A stretch of DNA of 64,000 nt from JAUWCL01 sp964599375 (GTDB lineage Bacteria; Krumholzibacteriota; Krumholzibacteriia; Krumholzibacteriales; Krumholzibacteriaceae): assembly GCA_964599375.1 (NCBI GenBank), contig CAZREW010000001.1, positions 248,001 to 312,000 on the forward strand. The letters run 5' to 3'. Positions 9,321 to 17,200 of the stretch are shown here, in pieces. How positions within the stretch are numbered: the first letter of the stretch is position 1; each line of letters opens with the position of its first letter. The notes below the pieces were generated by a model. The model was not told where the DNA came from. It saw only the letters and a program-made list of their open reading frames with translations, and searched no databases. Position numbers and translations under genes: made by a program.

Positions 9321-10445
9321 TCAGGAGTGTTTCTGCGGCCCCCGGGAGCCGTCGAAAACACCCTTTTCGACGTCGAGTCTGGCGGCCCCCGGGATGTCGC
9401 CCGGGAAGTCCTCCTCCCGGGGAGAGGTTATGAAGCTCTGGTACCGGTCGGAAAGCATCTTCCTCACTCCCGCCGCCACGCCGGGGTCGAGCTCGGAGAA
9501 TATGTCGTCGAGAAGGACTACGGGCCGTTCCCCCCTGCGGGACATGATCACGTCGGCCTGGGCGAGCTTCAGGACGACCGCGAGCAGCCTTCTTCGCCCC
9601 TGCGACGCGTACCTGCGTACATCCTCCCCGCCGATCCTCATCACCACGTCGTCGTAGTGGGGCCCCGCCATCGTGTACCCCCTCCTTCTCTCGCTCTCGC
9701 GCGCCGCCAACAGGGCGCCCAGCAGGCTTTCCTCCCCCGTCCCCTCCGGATCGTACGAGCATCGGTATTCCAGCTCGAGCCCGTCAGCCTGCCCGAGGAC
9801 CTCGCCGAATATCTCCCGCGCGCGCCCGGCGACGACCCCCAGCATCTCGACGCGTCCCCTGACGACCGCCGTCCCCTTGCGCGCCAGTGCCTCATCCCAA
9901 GCGCAGAGCTGAGATTCGTCAAGGGCTGCTCCCGCCGCGGCCGCACGCAGGAGCGAGTTCCGTTGCTTCAGGGCCTGCCTGTATTCCTTCAGGTCGGCGA
10001 GGAATCCCGGGGATACCTGCGCGGCGGTATAGTCGAGATAGACCCTTCTTCCCGCAGGCGGCCCGGACGAAAGCTCGACATCTCCGGGGGTGAAGATGAC
10101 GCTCGGCATGAACCCGATTATCTCGGAGACGCTGTTCATCTGCCTGCCGTTGACCGAGAGTCTCGTCCTTCCGCTCCGCTCCTGTCCCATCTCCAGGCGG
10201 AACGCTACCCCGGAGTCGCTTCTGCCCGTGAGCCTCAGGAAGAAATGTTCGCTCCCGAAGCGTATCATCTCGGACGCCCGTCTCGTTCGGAACGACCTTC
10301 CCAGAGAAAACAGGTGAATCGCCTCGAGAAGGTTCGTCTTACCCTGGGCATTGCGGCCCGTGATGAAATTGAACCTATCCGAAAACTCCAGAGTGGCTTC
10401 CTCGATGTTACGGTATGAACTGAGATGGAGGCTCTCGACTATCAA
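9321..10445 (-). CDS. recF: DNA replication/repair protein RecF
   Basis: 374 residues. RecF is an SMC-like ATPase that helps load RecA at gaps with RecO and RecR. It opens with the typical LHLSSYRNIEEATLEF and Walker A GRNAQGKTNLLEAIH (about 30-44). The C-terminal signature region reads SQGRRRLLAVVLKLAQADVI, then the Walker B-like VVLLDDIFSELD. The only start giving this N-terminus is a TTG at 10445, with a weakly placed purine-rich stretch upstream. It sits 27 bases after dnaN in the conserved dnaA-dnaN-recF-gyr order. Confidence 0.95.
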   Translation of the reverse strand: MIVESLHLSSYRNIEEATLEFSDRFNFITGRNAQGKTNLLEAIHLFSLGRSFRTRRASEMIRFGSEHFFLRLTGRSDSGVAFRLEMGQERSGRTRLSVNGRQMNSVSEIIGFMPSVIFTPGDVELSSGPPAGRRVYLDYTAAQVSPGFLADLKEYRQALKQRNSLLRAAAAGAALDESQLCAWDEALARKGTAVVRGRVEMLGVVAGRAREIFGEVLGQADGLELEYRCSYDPEGTGEESLLGALLAARESERRRGYTMAGPHYDDVVMRIGGEDVRRYASQGRRRLLAVVLKLAQADVIMSRRGERPVVLLDDIFSELDPGVAAGVRKMLSDRYQSFITSPREEDFPGDIPGAARLDVEKGVFDGSRGPQKHS

Positions 10446-10472
10446 TCCGGCTGCCTGCTCCCTCCCGGCCGT

Positions 10473-11579
10473 TCAGTTGATCCTGAGGGGCATGACGATG
10501 CACAGCTGCCTGAGGTCTCCCTTTTCATCGACCGGCGTCACCATGCCGGCGTTGTCCGGCCTGTCGAGCCTGAAGGATATTTCGTCGCCTTCGATCGTCC
10601 TCAGTATATCCTGTATATAGGCGGCGTTGTACCCGATGTCCATCGGCTCGTCGGCATATGCCGCCGTGACCTCTTCCCTCGCCTCGCCGAGGTCCTGCGT
10701 AGTCACATGAAGTGTCAGCTTGTCCCTATCCAGCGAGAAAACGACCTGGTGCGTCAGGGCATCCGATAGGATCGATACTCTTTTCGTCGCGGCCGACAGA
10801 TCATCCCTTGTCACGACGAGCGCCTTCTTGTTGGACGCCGGTATTACCTTCTGATAGCTTGGAAACGGGCCTTCGAGAAGCCTTGAATATATCGATACGT
10901 CGTTCATCTCTATCGAGACACTATTGTCTCCCAGGCCAACCCTGATCATCTCGTCGCCTTCCGAATACGACCGGAATGTCGCCAGTGCCTTAGGTGGAAC
11001 TATTACATCGGCCTTCTCGACGTTTTTCAGATCGATCTTCGCCTCCACCTTCGCCAGCCTGTGCCCGTCAGTTGAAACCATCGTCAGCCCGTTGCGGTCG
11101 ACCTCCCAGAGTACACCGCACAGGGCTGGCCTCGTCAGGTCCGTCGACACGGCATATATGGTCTTCTGGATCATCTTCCTGAGGAGAGGCGCCTGGATCT
11201 CAAACTCCGTGCTGCTTTCCTGTCTCGGCATCTTTGGAAAATCTTCCGCGCTGCGGCCGTTTACCGAAAACCTGCTCTTTCCGCACCTTATCGTAAGCTT
11301 CTCCCCCTCGACCCCGAGCGTCACCTCGTCGCCAGAGAGAGACTTCACTATCTCCGCGATCTTTTTCGCCGGCACCGCTATCCTGCCGGGGTCCTCGACC
11401 TTTCCAGAGACTTTTGATGTGACTGATATGTCCAGATCCGTTGCGGAGAATGTGATGGATGTATCATCGGCGCTCACAAGTACCATGGACAGTATCGGCA
11501 TCGTCGTCTTGCCTGGAACTACCGACGATATCGCGTTCATCTTCTTCGAGAGCTCTCCGAGCGGTACCTGGATCTTCAC
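10473..11579 (-). CDS. dnaN: DNA polymerase III beta sliding clamp
   Basis: The open frame reaches 11657, but the GTG at 11579 is preceded at ideal spacing by a perfect AGGAGG and gives 368 residues, the standard clamp length. The extra 26 residues upstream do not look like clamp sequence. The N-terminus (MKIQVPLGELSKKMNAISSVVPGKTTMPIL) and three repeated clamp folds are clear, ending in MPLRIN. The ring tethers Pol III and other polymerases to DNA. The gene is separated from dnaA by 366 bases that contain DnaA-box-like sequences. Confidence 0.95.
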   Translation of the reverse strand: MKIQVPLGELSKKMNAISSVVPGKTTMPILSMVLVSADDTSITFSATDLDISVTSKVSGKVEDPGRIAVPAKKIAEIVKSLSGDEVTLGVEGEKLTIRCGKSRFSVNGRSAEDFPKMPRQESSTEFEIQAPLLRKMIQKTIYAVSTDLTRPALCGVLWEVDRNGLTMVSTDGHRLAKVEAKIDLKNVEKADVIVPPKALATFRSYSEGDEMIRVGLGDNSVSIEMNDVSIYSRLLEGPFPSYQKVIPASNKKALVVTRDDLSAATKRVSILSDALTHQVVFSLDRDKLTLHVTTQDLGEAREEVTAAYADEPMDIGYNAAYIQDILRTIEGDEISFRLDRPDNAGMVTPVDEKGDLRQLCIVMPLRIN

Positions 11580-11945
11580 GCCTGACCTCCTGATGATCGC
11601 GGGAACGGTTACCCGCTTCAAATTATATTCGGTCTTTCCATCCGGGGACGAAATCATAATTCAATCCCAGTTGGTTATTCAAGGAAAAAGGGTTCCTCGC
11701 CGGAATCCGGATATCTTCTTCTTTTCTTAGAGAAATATAAAAGAAAGTAGTAGTAATAGAGGGTGTTGAAATGTTCATAAGGTGTCCGAAAGGCGCGCCG
11801 GAGACGGGAGACGCGGAGAGTTGCCCTGTAGATAGAAATGTGGAGGCCGATGGAAAAACCCCGGATTTTGCACAGGCAGGCCGGTATCCACAGATTATCA
11901 CAGCGTTTTCAACACCGATGTCGTGGAAAGTGTGGGAATAGCGGC
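11580..11945. other. dnaA-dnaN intergenic region, second part of a possible bipartite oriC
   Basis: No gene is seen in these 366 bases. DnaA-box-like sequences are TTTTGCACA (11866-11874, fits TTWTNCACA), GTATCCACA (11884-11892, one mismatch to TTATCCACA) and a weaker TGTTCATAA (11772-11780). An AT-rich stretch at about 11710-11745 is followed by TAGTAGTAATAG (11749-11759 region), which resembles the DnaA-trio repeat of basal unwinding elements, although the nearest consensus box is about 105 bases away. The dnaN leader and promoter must also lie here. The origin role is inference. Confidence 0.5.
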
Positions 11946-13319
11946 TCAACCGGATATCTTCTTTATGATGTCGCCGATCCTTCTTTCGAATATCGGATCG
12001 TCGGCCATGAGCCTTTCGATCTTTCTGATCGAGTGAAGCACGGTGCTGTGATCGCGTCCGCCGAACTGCGCGCCGATCGTAACAAGCGAAAGGTCGGTAA
12101 GCTGCCGGCATATGAACATGGCGGTCTGCCTGGCCCGGACAACCCTGCTTATCCTGGTCTTTGACCTGAGGCTCTCGGCGGGGACGTCGAACTCCCCGGC
12201 GACCGTCTCCCGGATCCTGCGCGGCGTGATTTTCCTCTCCTCCGGGACTTTCATGATGTCGCGAAGGGCCTCCCTCGCCATGTTGACAGTTATTTCCTGA
12301 CAGGTGAGGCTTGCGAAAGCGAGTATCTTGATAAGCGAGCCCTCGAGCTCTCTTATGTTGCTCGTCACGCTCTCGGCTATGAACTCGATCACGGCAGGAG
12401 GTATCTGTATGTTTTCGTCCTCGATCTTGTTTCTGAGGATCGCTATCCGCGTTTCGACGTCAGGCGGCTGGAGATCCGTGATGAGGCCCCATTCGAACCG
12501 CGAGCGCAGCCGTTCCTCGAGAGTGTGTATCTCCTTTGGAGGCCTGTCACTTGTGCAGACTATCTGCTTGTTGGCGTCGTGAAGGGCGTTGAAGGTGTGG
12601 AAGAACTCCTCCTGCATAGCCTCCTTGCCGGCGAGGAACTGGATGTCGTCTATCAGAAGGATGTCGACATTCCTGTACTTCTTCTTGAACTCGAGGGTCT
12701 TGCTCTTCTGGATCGCGTGGATCAGCTCATTTACAAAGCTCTCGGTAGAGACATAGGAAATGACCATGTCGGGATAATCCCTGTGTATCTGATGGCCGAT
12801 TGCTTGAATTAGATGTGTCTTGCCAAGGCCAGCCCCACCGTATATGAAAAGGGGATTGTAGGCCTGGGAGGGTCTTTCAGCGACAGCGAGCGCCCCCGCG
12901 TGCGCAAATCTGTTACAATTGCCTACTATGAATTCCTCAAAGGTGTAGCGCTTGTTCAGCTGGACCTTGTTGGGGAGAGTAACGGGCTCGCGTATGATCA
13001 TCGACCTGCCCGGTGATTTTTCCGGCGGGCCTACCCTGGGCGGGCCGGGCCGGGAAGTGAGTTCTACGCGGGTGTCTTTGTCGAGCATTTCCCTTGCGAC
13101 CCTTTCGATCTTGTCCATGTGGTGGGCGTGGACCCAGTCGACGAAGAAGGGGTTCGGGCCCTCGATACGAAGGACGCCGCCTTCGTAGCTCAACGGGCGC
13201 ATCGGCGAGAACCAGGTCTGGAAGCTTTGCTCGTTGACCAGCTTCTTGAGGCTGTCGAGCAGGCCGCCCCATAACTCGGATACCGATTCTGCGCCTTTCG
13301 GCCGGCCTCTTTCAAACAC
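11946..13319 (-). CDS. dnaA: Chromosomal replication initiator DnaA
   Basis: The GTG at 13319, with a GGGGGGA Shine-Dalgarno-like tract 5-6 bases upstream, gives 457 residues. The open frame extends to 13406 without a recognisable family sequence. Domain I is SELWGGLLDSLKKLVNEQSF and following. Domain III has Walker A GGAGLGKT (161-168) and Walker B LLIDDIQFLAG (Asp-Asp 224-225). The C-terminal DNA-binding domain ends with the signature GGRDHSTVLHSIRKIE. It binds DnaA boxes, melts oriC and loads helicase. DnaA boxes flank the gene on both sides, allowing origin firing and autoregulation. Confidence 0.96.
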   Translation of the reverse strand: MFERGRPKGAESVSELWGGLLDSLKKLVNEQSFQTWFSPMRPLSYEGGVLRIEGPNPFFVDWVHAHHMDKIERVAREMLDKDTRVELTSRPGPPRVGPPEKSPGRSMIIREPVTLPNKVQLNKRYTFEEFIVGNCNRFAHAGALAVAERPSQAYNPLFIYGGAGLGKTHLIQAIGHQIHRDYPDMVISYVSTESFVNELIHAIQKSKTLEFKKKYRNVDILLIDDIQFLAGKEAMQEEFFHTFNALHDANKQIVCTSDRPPKEIHTLEERLRSRFEWGLITDLQPPDVETRIAILRNKIEDENIQIPPAVIEFIAESVTSNIRELEGSLIKILAFASLTCQEITVNMAREALRDIMKVPEERKITPRRIRETVAGEFDVPAESLRSKTRISRVVRARQTAMFICRQLTDLSLVTIGAQFGGRDHSTVLHSIRKIERLMADDPIFERRIGDIIKKISG

Positions 13320-13409
13320 CCTTCCCCCCTGTATCTTTTTTCGGGCACCGGAGACACCGGTCCAAAGGGAATAACGGTTCTTCCCCTTTTCCCCCGAATT
13401 TCCCACATT

Positions 13410-13418
13410 TGTGGATAA
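13410..13418 (-). promoter_or_regulatory. DnaA box, perfect match
   Basis: TTATCCACA on the minus strand, about 90 bases upstream of the dnaA start codon. It could serve in origin recognition and dnaA autoregulation. Confidence 0.75.
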
Positions 13419-13477
13419 CTCGTTATTTTCGTGTGTGACAAACGGTTCGGCGGGTTACTTTGTGTGTCTAAAGAGCG

Positions 13478-13486
13478 TTTTCCACA
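13478..13486 (+). promoter_or_regulatory. DnaA box, TTTTCCACA
   Basis: Fits the relaxed TTWTNCACA consensus and lies 60 bases from the perfect box, in opposite orientation. Confidence 0.6.
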
Positions 13487-13775
13487 ATTCCAGGCTGTCG
13501 GTGCGGAGGATGTTGGATCTTATGATGTCGGCGCATGGAAAATTGGAATACTCCCCTCATCCCGCAGGCGGAAATGTAGCACATGGCCGGAAAGCTAGGC
13601 AAGGCAATTTTTTCAGAAAGAGGAAAAATTTTGGAAGGCCTTATAATGAAAGAAAATAGCCGCGTCTCGCCTTGTGGTACTGGAGGGAATGCGGCGAAGC
13701 TGCCTTAGGGCGGTAGCCGGCGGAGCATGGAACCCGTGAGATGACAGAAGATTATGGGGGCGCACCATAAAGTGC

Positions 13776-13804
13776 TTGACATAAAAACATCCCTTTTCTA
13801 TTGT
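13776..13804 (+). promoter_or_regulatory. Sigma70-type promoter of the rpmH operon
   Basis: A perfect -35 TTGACA (13776-13781), a 17-base spacer and a -10 TATTGT (13799-13804). It would give an RNA starting about 60 bases before the rpmH ATG. Confidence 0.7.
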
Positions 13805-13869
13805 AAGTTGTTTATGTAGTGTAAATGGCTATGCCTGCAACTATTTAGAATTGGATCGAGGGCCCGGGA

Positions 13870-14004
13870 ATGAAGCGCACATATCAACCGCATAACAAGA
13901 GAAGAAAACGCACACACGGATTTCGCAAGAGGATGAGCTCGAAGAACGGCCGCCTGGTGCTCAAAAGAAGGAGGACGAGAGGCAGGAAGCGTCTGGCGGC
14001 ATGA
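13870..14004 (+). CDS. rpmH: 50S ribosomal protein L34
   Basis: 44 residues, Arg/Lys-rich: MKRTYQPHNKRRKRTHGF, then RMSSKNGRLVLKRRRTRGRKRL. This matches bacterial L34 almost throughout, including the TYQP start, the HGF..RM segment and GR.VL..RR.KGR. It is a small basic protein of the large ribosomal subunit. It is the first gene of the plus-strand run leaving the origin, in the universal rpmH-rnpA-yidD-yidC order. Confidence 0.96.
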   Translation: MKRTYQPHNKRRKRTHGFRKRMSSKNGRLVLKRRRTRGRKRLAA

Positions 14005-14026
14005 CGTGCCGGGACAGGAAGTGCCC

Positions 14027-14377
14027 ATGGCACAAAAGGGACTCAAGAACACCGGTCAATTCAGACGAGTTTACAGAGAGGGCCGCAGGGAGGCCGGAAA
14101 GAAGATCATCATCTATTTCCTTGATGCCGGAGACGGGGGGATCCTCCCGGGGTTTGTGGCCAGCAAGAAAAATGTAGGAAACAGAGCCAGTCAGCGAAAC
14201 AGGGCGAAGAGGTTGATGAGAGAGGCTTACAGGAGCCTCGCTCACCGCATCGTCGAAAAGAATCTCTGGATAGTGTTCATCGCCTCGTTCGACCCGTCGG
14301 AGACAACGCTGGAGCAGCTGACGGAAGATGTAAAGAGCTCTCTCGGCAGAGCCGGACTGATATCAGAGGGCGCATGA
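14027..14377 (+). CDS. rnpA: Ribonuclease P protein component
   Basis: The ATG at 14027, with AGGAAG correctly spaced, gives 116 residues; a GTG at 14006 would add seven. The N-terminal F-R-V-Y segment and the hallmark RNR helix (NRASQRNRAKRLMREAYR) mark the protein that assists the RNase P RNA in trimming tRNA 5' ends. It follows rpmH by 22 bases and overlaps yidD by ATGA. Confidence 0.95.
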   Translation: MAQKGLKNTGQFRRVYREGRREAGKKIIIYFLDAGDGGILPGFVASKKNVGNRASQRNRAKRLMREAYRSLAHRIVEKNLWIVFIASFDPSETTLEQLTEDVKSSLGRAGLISEGA

Positions 14378-14598
14378 TAACAGGAATTCTGAATAGCGCG
14401 GCCATATCGGCCATCAGGATATACAGGATCGCCATTTCACCGTATCACGGGCCAGTCTGCAGATATACACCTTCCTGCTCACATTATGCCGAAGAAGCGC
14501 TTAGGAAGCACGGACCCTTCAGGGGCTCGGCCATGGCGCTCAAGAGGCTGCTGCGCTGCCATCCATTCTCCGCCGGGGGCCACGACCCGGTCCGCTGA
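14374..14598 (+). CDS. yidD: Membrane protein insertion efficiency factor YidD
   Basis: 74 residues with an amphipathic N-terminus and the full family signature: GPVCRYTPSCSHYAEEALRKHG, then RLLRCHPFSAGGHDPV. The three conserved Cys (CRYTPSC and RCHPF) are present. It acts at the inner membrane beside YidC, encoded next. The start overlaps the rnpA stop, typical of this operon. Confidence 0.95.
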   Translation: MITGILNSAAISAIRIYRIAISPYHGPVCRYTPSCSHYAEEALRKHGPFRGSAMALKRLLRCHPFSAGGHDPVR

Positions 14599-14644
14599 AG
14601 TTAGCCGCGGAAAACCTTAAAGCATCGCCGAAGGGAAGTATAGA

Positions 14645-16438
14645 ATGGACAAGCGTTCATTGATCGCCATCCTGATTACATTCGCTATCCTCATTACATG
14701 GCAGATGCTCTACGTACAGCCCCGGCAGAAGGAGGCCGCGAGGATAAGAGCCGAGCAACAGGCGGTCGCCGACTCCATGGCGGCCGAGCGGGCGGACAGG
14801 GAAGAGACGATCGATGACATCGAGGCTCTTGAGAGCCCGGGGCTGGAAGATGTTCGGAGCGCCCCCGAGACAGAGGAGAAAGCGCCGGCGCAGGCCGGCG
14901 GCCTGTTCGGGGATGATGGTGAGGCAGTGATGGTCACTGTCGATACAGGCCCGATGGTCGTGCGGCTTTCGAGCGTGGGAGGGGAGATCGACGGCGTCGA
15001 GCTGACCTCGTACAAGAGGTCGGGCGGCGGCCCCGCGCAGCTCGTGCCCGAAGGCGCTGGAGGCGGAGTCACGCTGGGCATCATGAAGGACGGCAGATGG
15101 ATCGACCTTTCAGAGGTGAGGTTTTCCGCGAAGGTCAACGGGCGGGAAGCTGTCGACGGGGAACGGATCGTCCTCGGCGAGGGCAGCGACGAGGTCGAGA
15201 TAGCGTTCGCCAGGATGGCGCCTGACGGGGGGCTCATTGAGAAGAAGCTGAGGTTCTACCGGGACAGCTATGAGGCGAAACTGTCCGTAGTGATCGGCAG
15301 GGAGGGGGAGCTCAGGGACACCGGCGCCTACTCGGTGTCCTGGAACTGCGGCCTTGCCCTCAACGAGAAGGACGAGAGGTGGGAGAAGCGGCAGATGGCC
15401 TCGATGGGCAGAGTGGGCGAGGATACGTATACAGAGTCGGCGAGGAGCTTCGGGAAGACGGGCCTTAAGGAGGAGGAGGGCGTCGTCGTCTGGGCCGGCG
15501 TCCGAAGCAAGTATTTCCTCACGGCGATCATGACGGAAACGCAGAGGACCGGCAAGCTCGGAATGCTGGGGGACAAGGAGACATCCAGGGTCGGCTGGTC
15601 GGTGATGTACCCGTTCAGCGGGGACCCGAGGATGGTAAGGGACGAATACACGCTTTACATGGGCCCGCTCGACATAAAGACGCTGAAGGGATACGGCGTC
15701 GGCCTCGAGAAGATGATAGATCTCGGGAGGCTGCGGTTCTTCAGCAAATTCATCCTCCAGCTGATGATGTGGATGCACGGGTTCATACCGAACTACGGTG
15801 TAGTCATCATCATAATTTCGATACTGACGAAGGTCCTCTTCTACAGACTGACCCACAAGAGCTTCAAGTCGATGAAGGACATGCAGAGGCTTCAGCCCAG
15901 GCTCAAGGAGCTGCAGGACAGGTACAAGGACGACCGTAGCAGGCTGAACCAGGAGACGATGAAGCTGTACAAGGAGGCGGGAGTCAATCCGCTCGGTGGA
16001 TGTCTGCCGCTTCTGCTCCAGATGCCGGTATTCGTAGCGTTGTTCAGCGTGCTGAGGAATACGATCGAGCTGAGAGGAGCGCCTTTCATGCTATGGATCA
16101 GCGACCTTTCCTCTCCCGACGTCCTTTTCGACTTCGGGGCGAAGATCCCATTCCTCGGCAGCGAATTCCATCTTCTGCCCCTGCTGATGGGAGCCGCCAT
16201 GTACCTGCAGTCGAAGATGAGCGGGGGCTCGCCGACGGGCGAGGCGGCTACGGGATCCGCTTCACAGCAGAAGATGATGCAGACGTTGATGCCCGTGATG
16301 TTCACCTTCCTGTTTTACAGCATGCCCTCAGGGCTCGTGCTGTACTGGCTGGTCAACAATATATTCTCGATCATACAGCAGTATGTAGTACACAGGCAGA
16401 TAGAGTCCGAAGGCGCCGTCGTCAAGACGGGAGCCTGA
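14645..16438 (+). CDS. yidC: Membrane protein insertase YidC
   Basis: 597 residues, the Gram-negative form. An N-terminal membrane anchor (SLIAILITFAILITWQMLYV) is followed by a large periplasmic beta-sandwich domain (about 60-355). The conserved 60KD insertase core follows, with the cytoplasmic coiled-coil loop (RLQPRLKELQDRYKDDRSRLNQE) and NPLGGCLPLLLQMPVFVALFSVLR. The C-terminus has the last membrane helices and a short tail. It inserts and folds inner-membrane proteins with or without SecYEG. It is flanked by yidD and khpB, as usual. Confidence 0.96.
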   Translation: MDKRSLIAILITFAILITWQMLYVQPRQKEAARIRAEQQAVADSMAAERADREETIDDIEALESPGLEDVRSAPETEEKAPAQAGGLFGDDGEAVMVTVDTGPMVVRLSSVGGEIDGVELTSYKRSGGGPAQLVPEGAGGGVTLGIMKDGRWIDLSEVRFSAKVNGREAVDGERIVLGEGSDEVEIAFARMAPDGGLIEKKLRFYRDSYEAKLSVVIGREGELRDTGAYSVSWNCGLALNEKDERWEKRQMASMGRVGEDTYTESARSFGKTGLKEEEGVVVWAGVRSKYFLTAIMTETQRTGKLGMLGDKETSRVGWSVMYPFSGDPRMVRDEYTLYMGPLDIKTLKGYGVGLEKMIDLGRLRFFSKFILQLMMWMHGFIPNYGVVIIIISILTKVLFYRLTHKSFKSMKDMQRLQPRLKELQDRYKDDRSRLNQETMKLYKEAGVNPLGGCLPLLLQMPVFVALFSVLRNTIELRGAPFMLWISDLSSPDVLFDFGAKIPFLGSEFHLLPLLMGAAMYLQSKMSGGSPTGEAATGSASQQKMMQTLMPVMFTFLFYSMPSGLVLYWLVNNIFSIIQQYVVHRQIESEGAVVKTGA

Positions 16439-16491
16439 TACGGCGGCAATATGGATAAGGACCCTGATATCGGGAAAGAGGAGACAGCGAC

Positions 16492-17196
16492 ATGAGAGGT
16501 TCCGGAAGAGAAGAGAGAAGCAAGATAGTGGAGACGACCGGCAAAAGCGTGGAAAAGGCGCTGGAAAAGGCTCTCAAGTCTCTCGACGCGAATGTCGAGA
16601 ACGTGGAGATAGAGATACTCGACGCGGGGCAGAAGGGTGTGCTCGGCATATTCGGGGCACGGGACGCGAGGATAAGGGTAACGAGGAAGACCGATTCGAA
16701 GGGGATCGAGGAGATCGCCGACGAGGTCACGCGATATATCATGGAATGCCTCGATATAAGCTACAGGCTTTTCTCAGAGACGCAGGACGAAGCGACGTAT
16801 ATAAACATAGAGACCGCCGGCGTCGACGGCCTCCTGATAGGCCGCAAGGGGGATACGCTCAACTCCCTCCAGCACCTGATCGGCAGGATAGTCTCCAGGA
16901 AGATGGGAGGGTACCAGCGCCTTACGCTCGATGTGGGAGGGTACCTGAAGAACCGCCAGGAGATCCTCAGGCAGAAGGCGGTAAAAGCGGCAGAGAGGGC
17001 GCGCAAGTCGAACCGCGAGGTCCAGATGGAGCCGATGAAGGCTTCCGAGAGAAGGATCGTCCATGTCGCCCTCACGGATGAAGATGGCATCATGACATAT
17101 ACTACCGGCAACGGCGATATGAGGAAGGTCTGCATAGCGCCGGCGGGCAAGGGACGGGAACGCAAGAGCGCAGGCCGGTCAAGGAACAGAAGATAG
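16492..17196 (+). CDS. khpB: RNA-binding protein KhpB (Jag/EloR)
   Basis: 234 residues. An N-terminal Jag_N domain (EKALEKALKSLDANVENVEIEILDAGQKGVLGIFG), a KH domain with GRKGDTLNSLQHL (about 118-130) and a C-terminal R3H domain (MKASERRIVHVAL). It binds RNA, often with KhpA, and affects cell elongation and envelope gene expression. A GAGGAG site precedes the ATG. It lies between yidC and mnmE in the conserved order. Confidence 0.93.
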   Translation: MRGSGREERSKIVETTGKSVEKALEKALKSLDANVENVEIEILDAGQKGVLGIFGARDARIRVTRKTDSKGIEEIADEVTRYIMECLDISYRLFSETQDEATYINIETAGVDGLLIGRKGDTLNSLQHLIGRIVSRKMGGYQRLTLDVGGYLKNRQEILRQKAVKAAERARKSNREVQMEPMKASERRIVHVALTDEDGIMTYTTGNGDMRKVCIAPAGKGRERKSAGRSRNRR

Positions 17197-17200
17197 AGCC

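Larger units (their letters stand above)
13320..13869. other. dnaA-rpmH intergenic region, candidate oriC
   Basis: A gene-free gap of 550 bases at the point where all neighbouring genes switch strand. It holds a perfect DnaA box on the minus strand (TGTGGATAA, 13410-13418), a consensus-fitting TTTTCCACA (13478-13486) and a one-mismatch TGTGTCTAA (13463-13471). An AT-rich stretch at about 13600-13660 (ATTTTTTC, AAAAATTTT, TTATAATG) could be the unwinding element. The rpmH promoter is at its right end. The dnaA promoter should be here but I could not fix its boxes. Confidence 0.6.

Noticed and set aside
9274..9762. Long open frame upstream of dciA overlapping recF
   Set aside because: It is the recF coding region read in another frame; the family homology begins at the ATG at 9273.
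11580..11657. N-terminal extension of dnaN
   Set aside because: A perfect AGGAGG points to the GTG at 11579, and the extra residues do not resemble beta clamp.
13411..13659. 82-codon open frame inside the dnaA-rpmH gap
   Set aside because: It covers the DnaA boxes and AT-rich origin DNA, starts without a ribosome-binding site and has no recognisable protein pattern.
13660..13770. GC-rich hairpin before the rpmH promoter, possibly an RNA gene
   Set aside because: It does not match SRP RNA, tmRNA, 6S or RNase P core sequences that I know; no promoter or terminator pair frames it.
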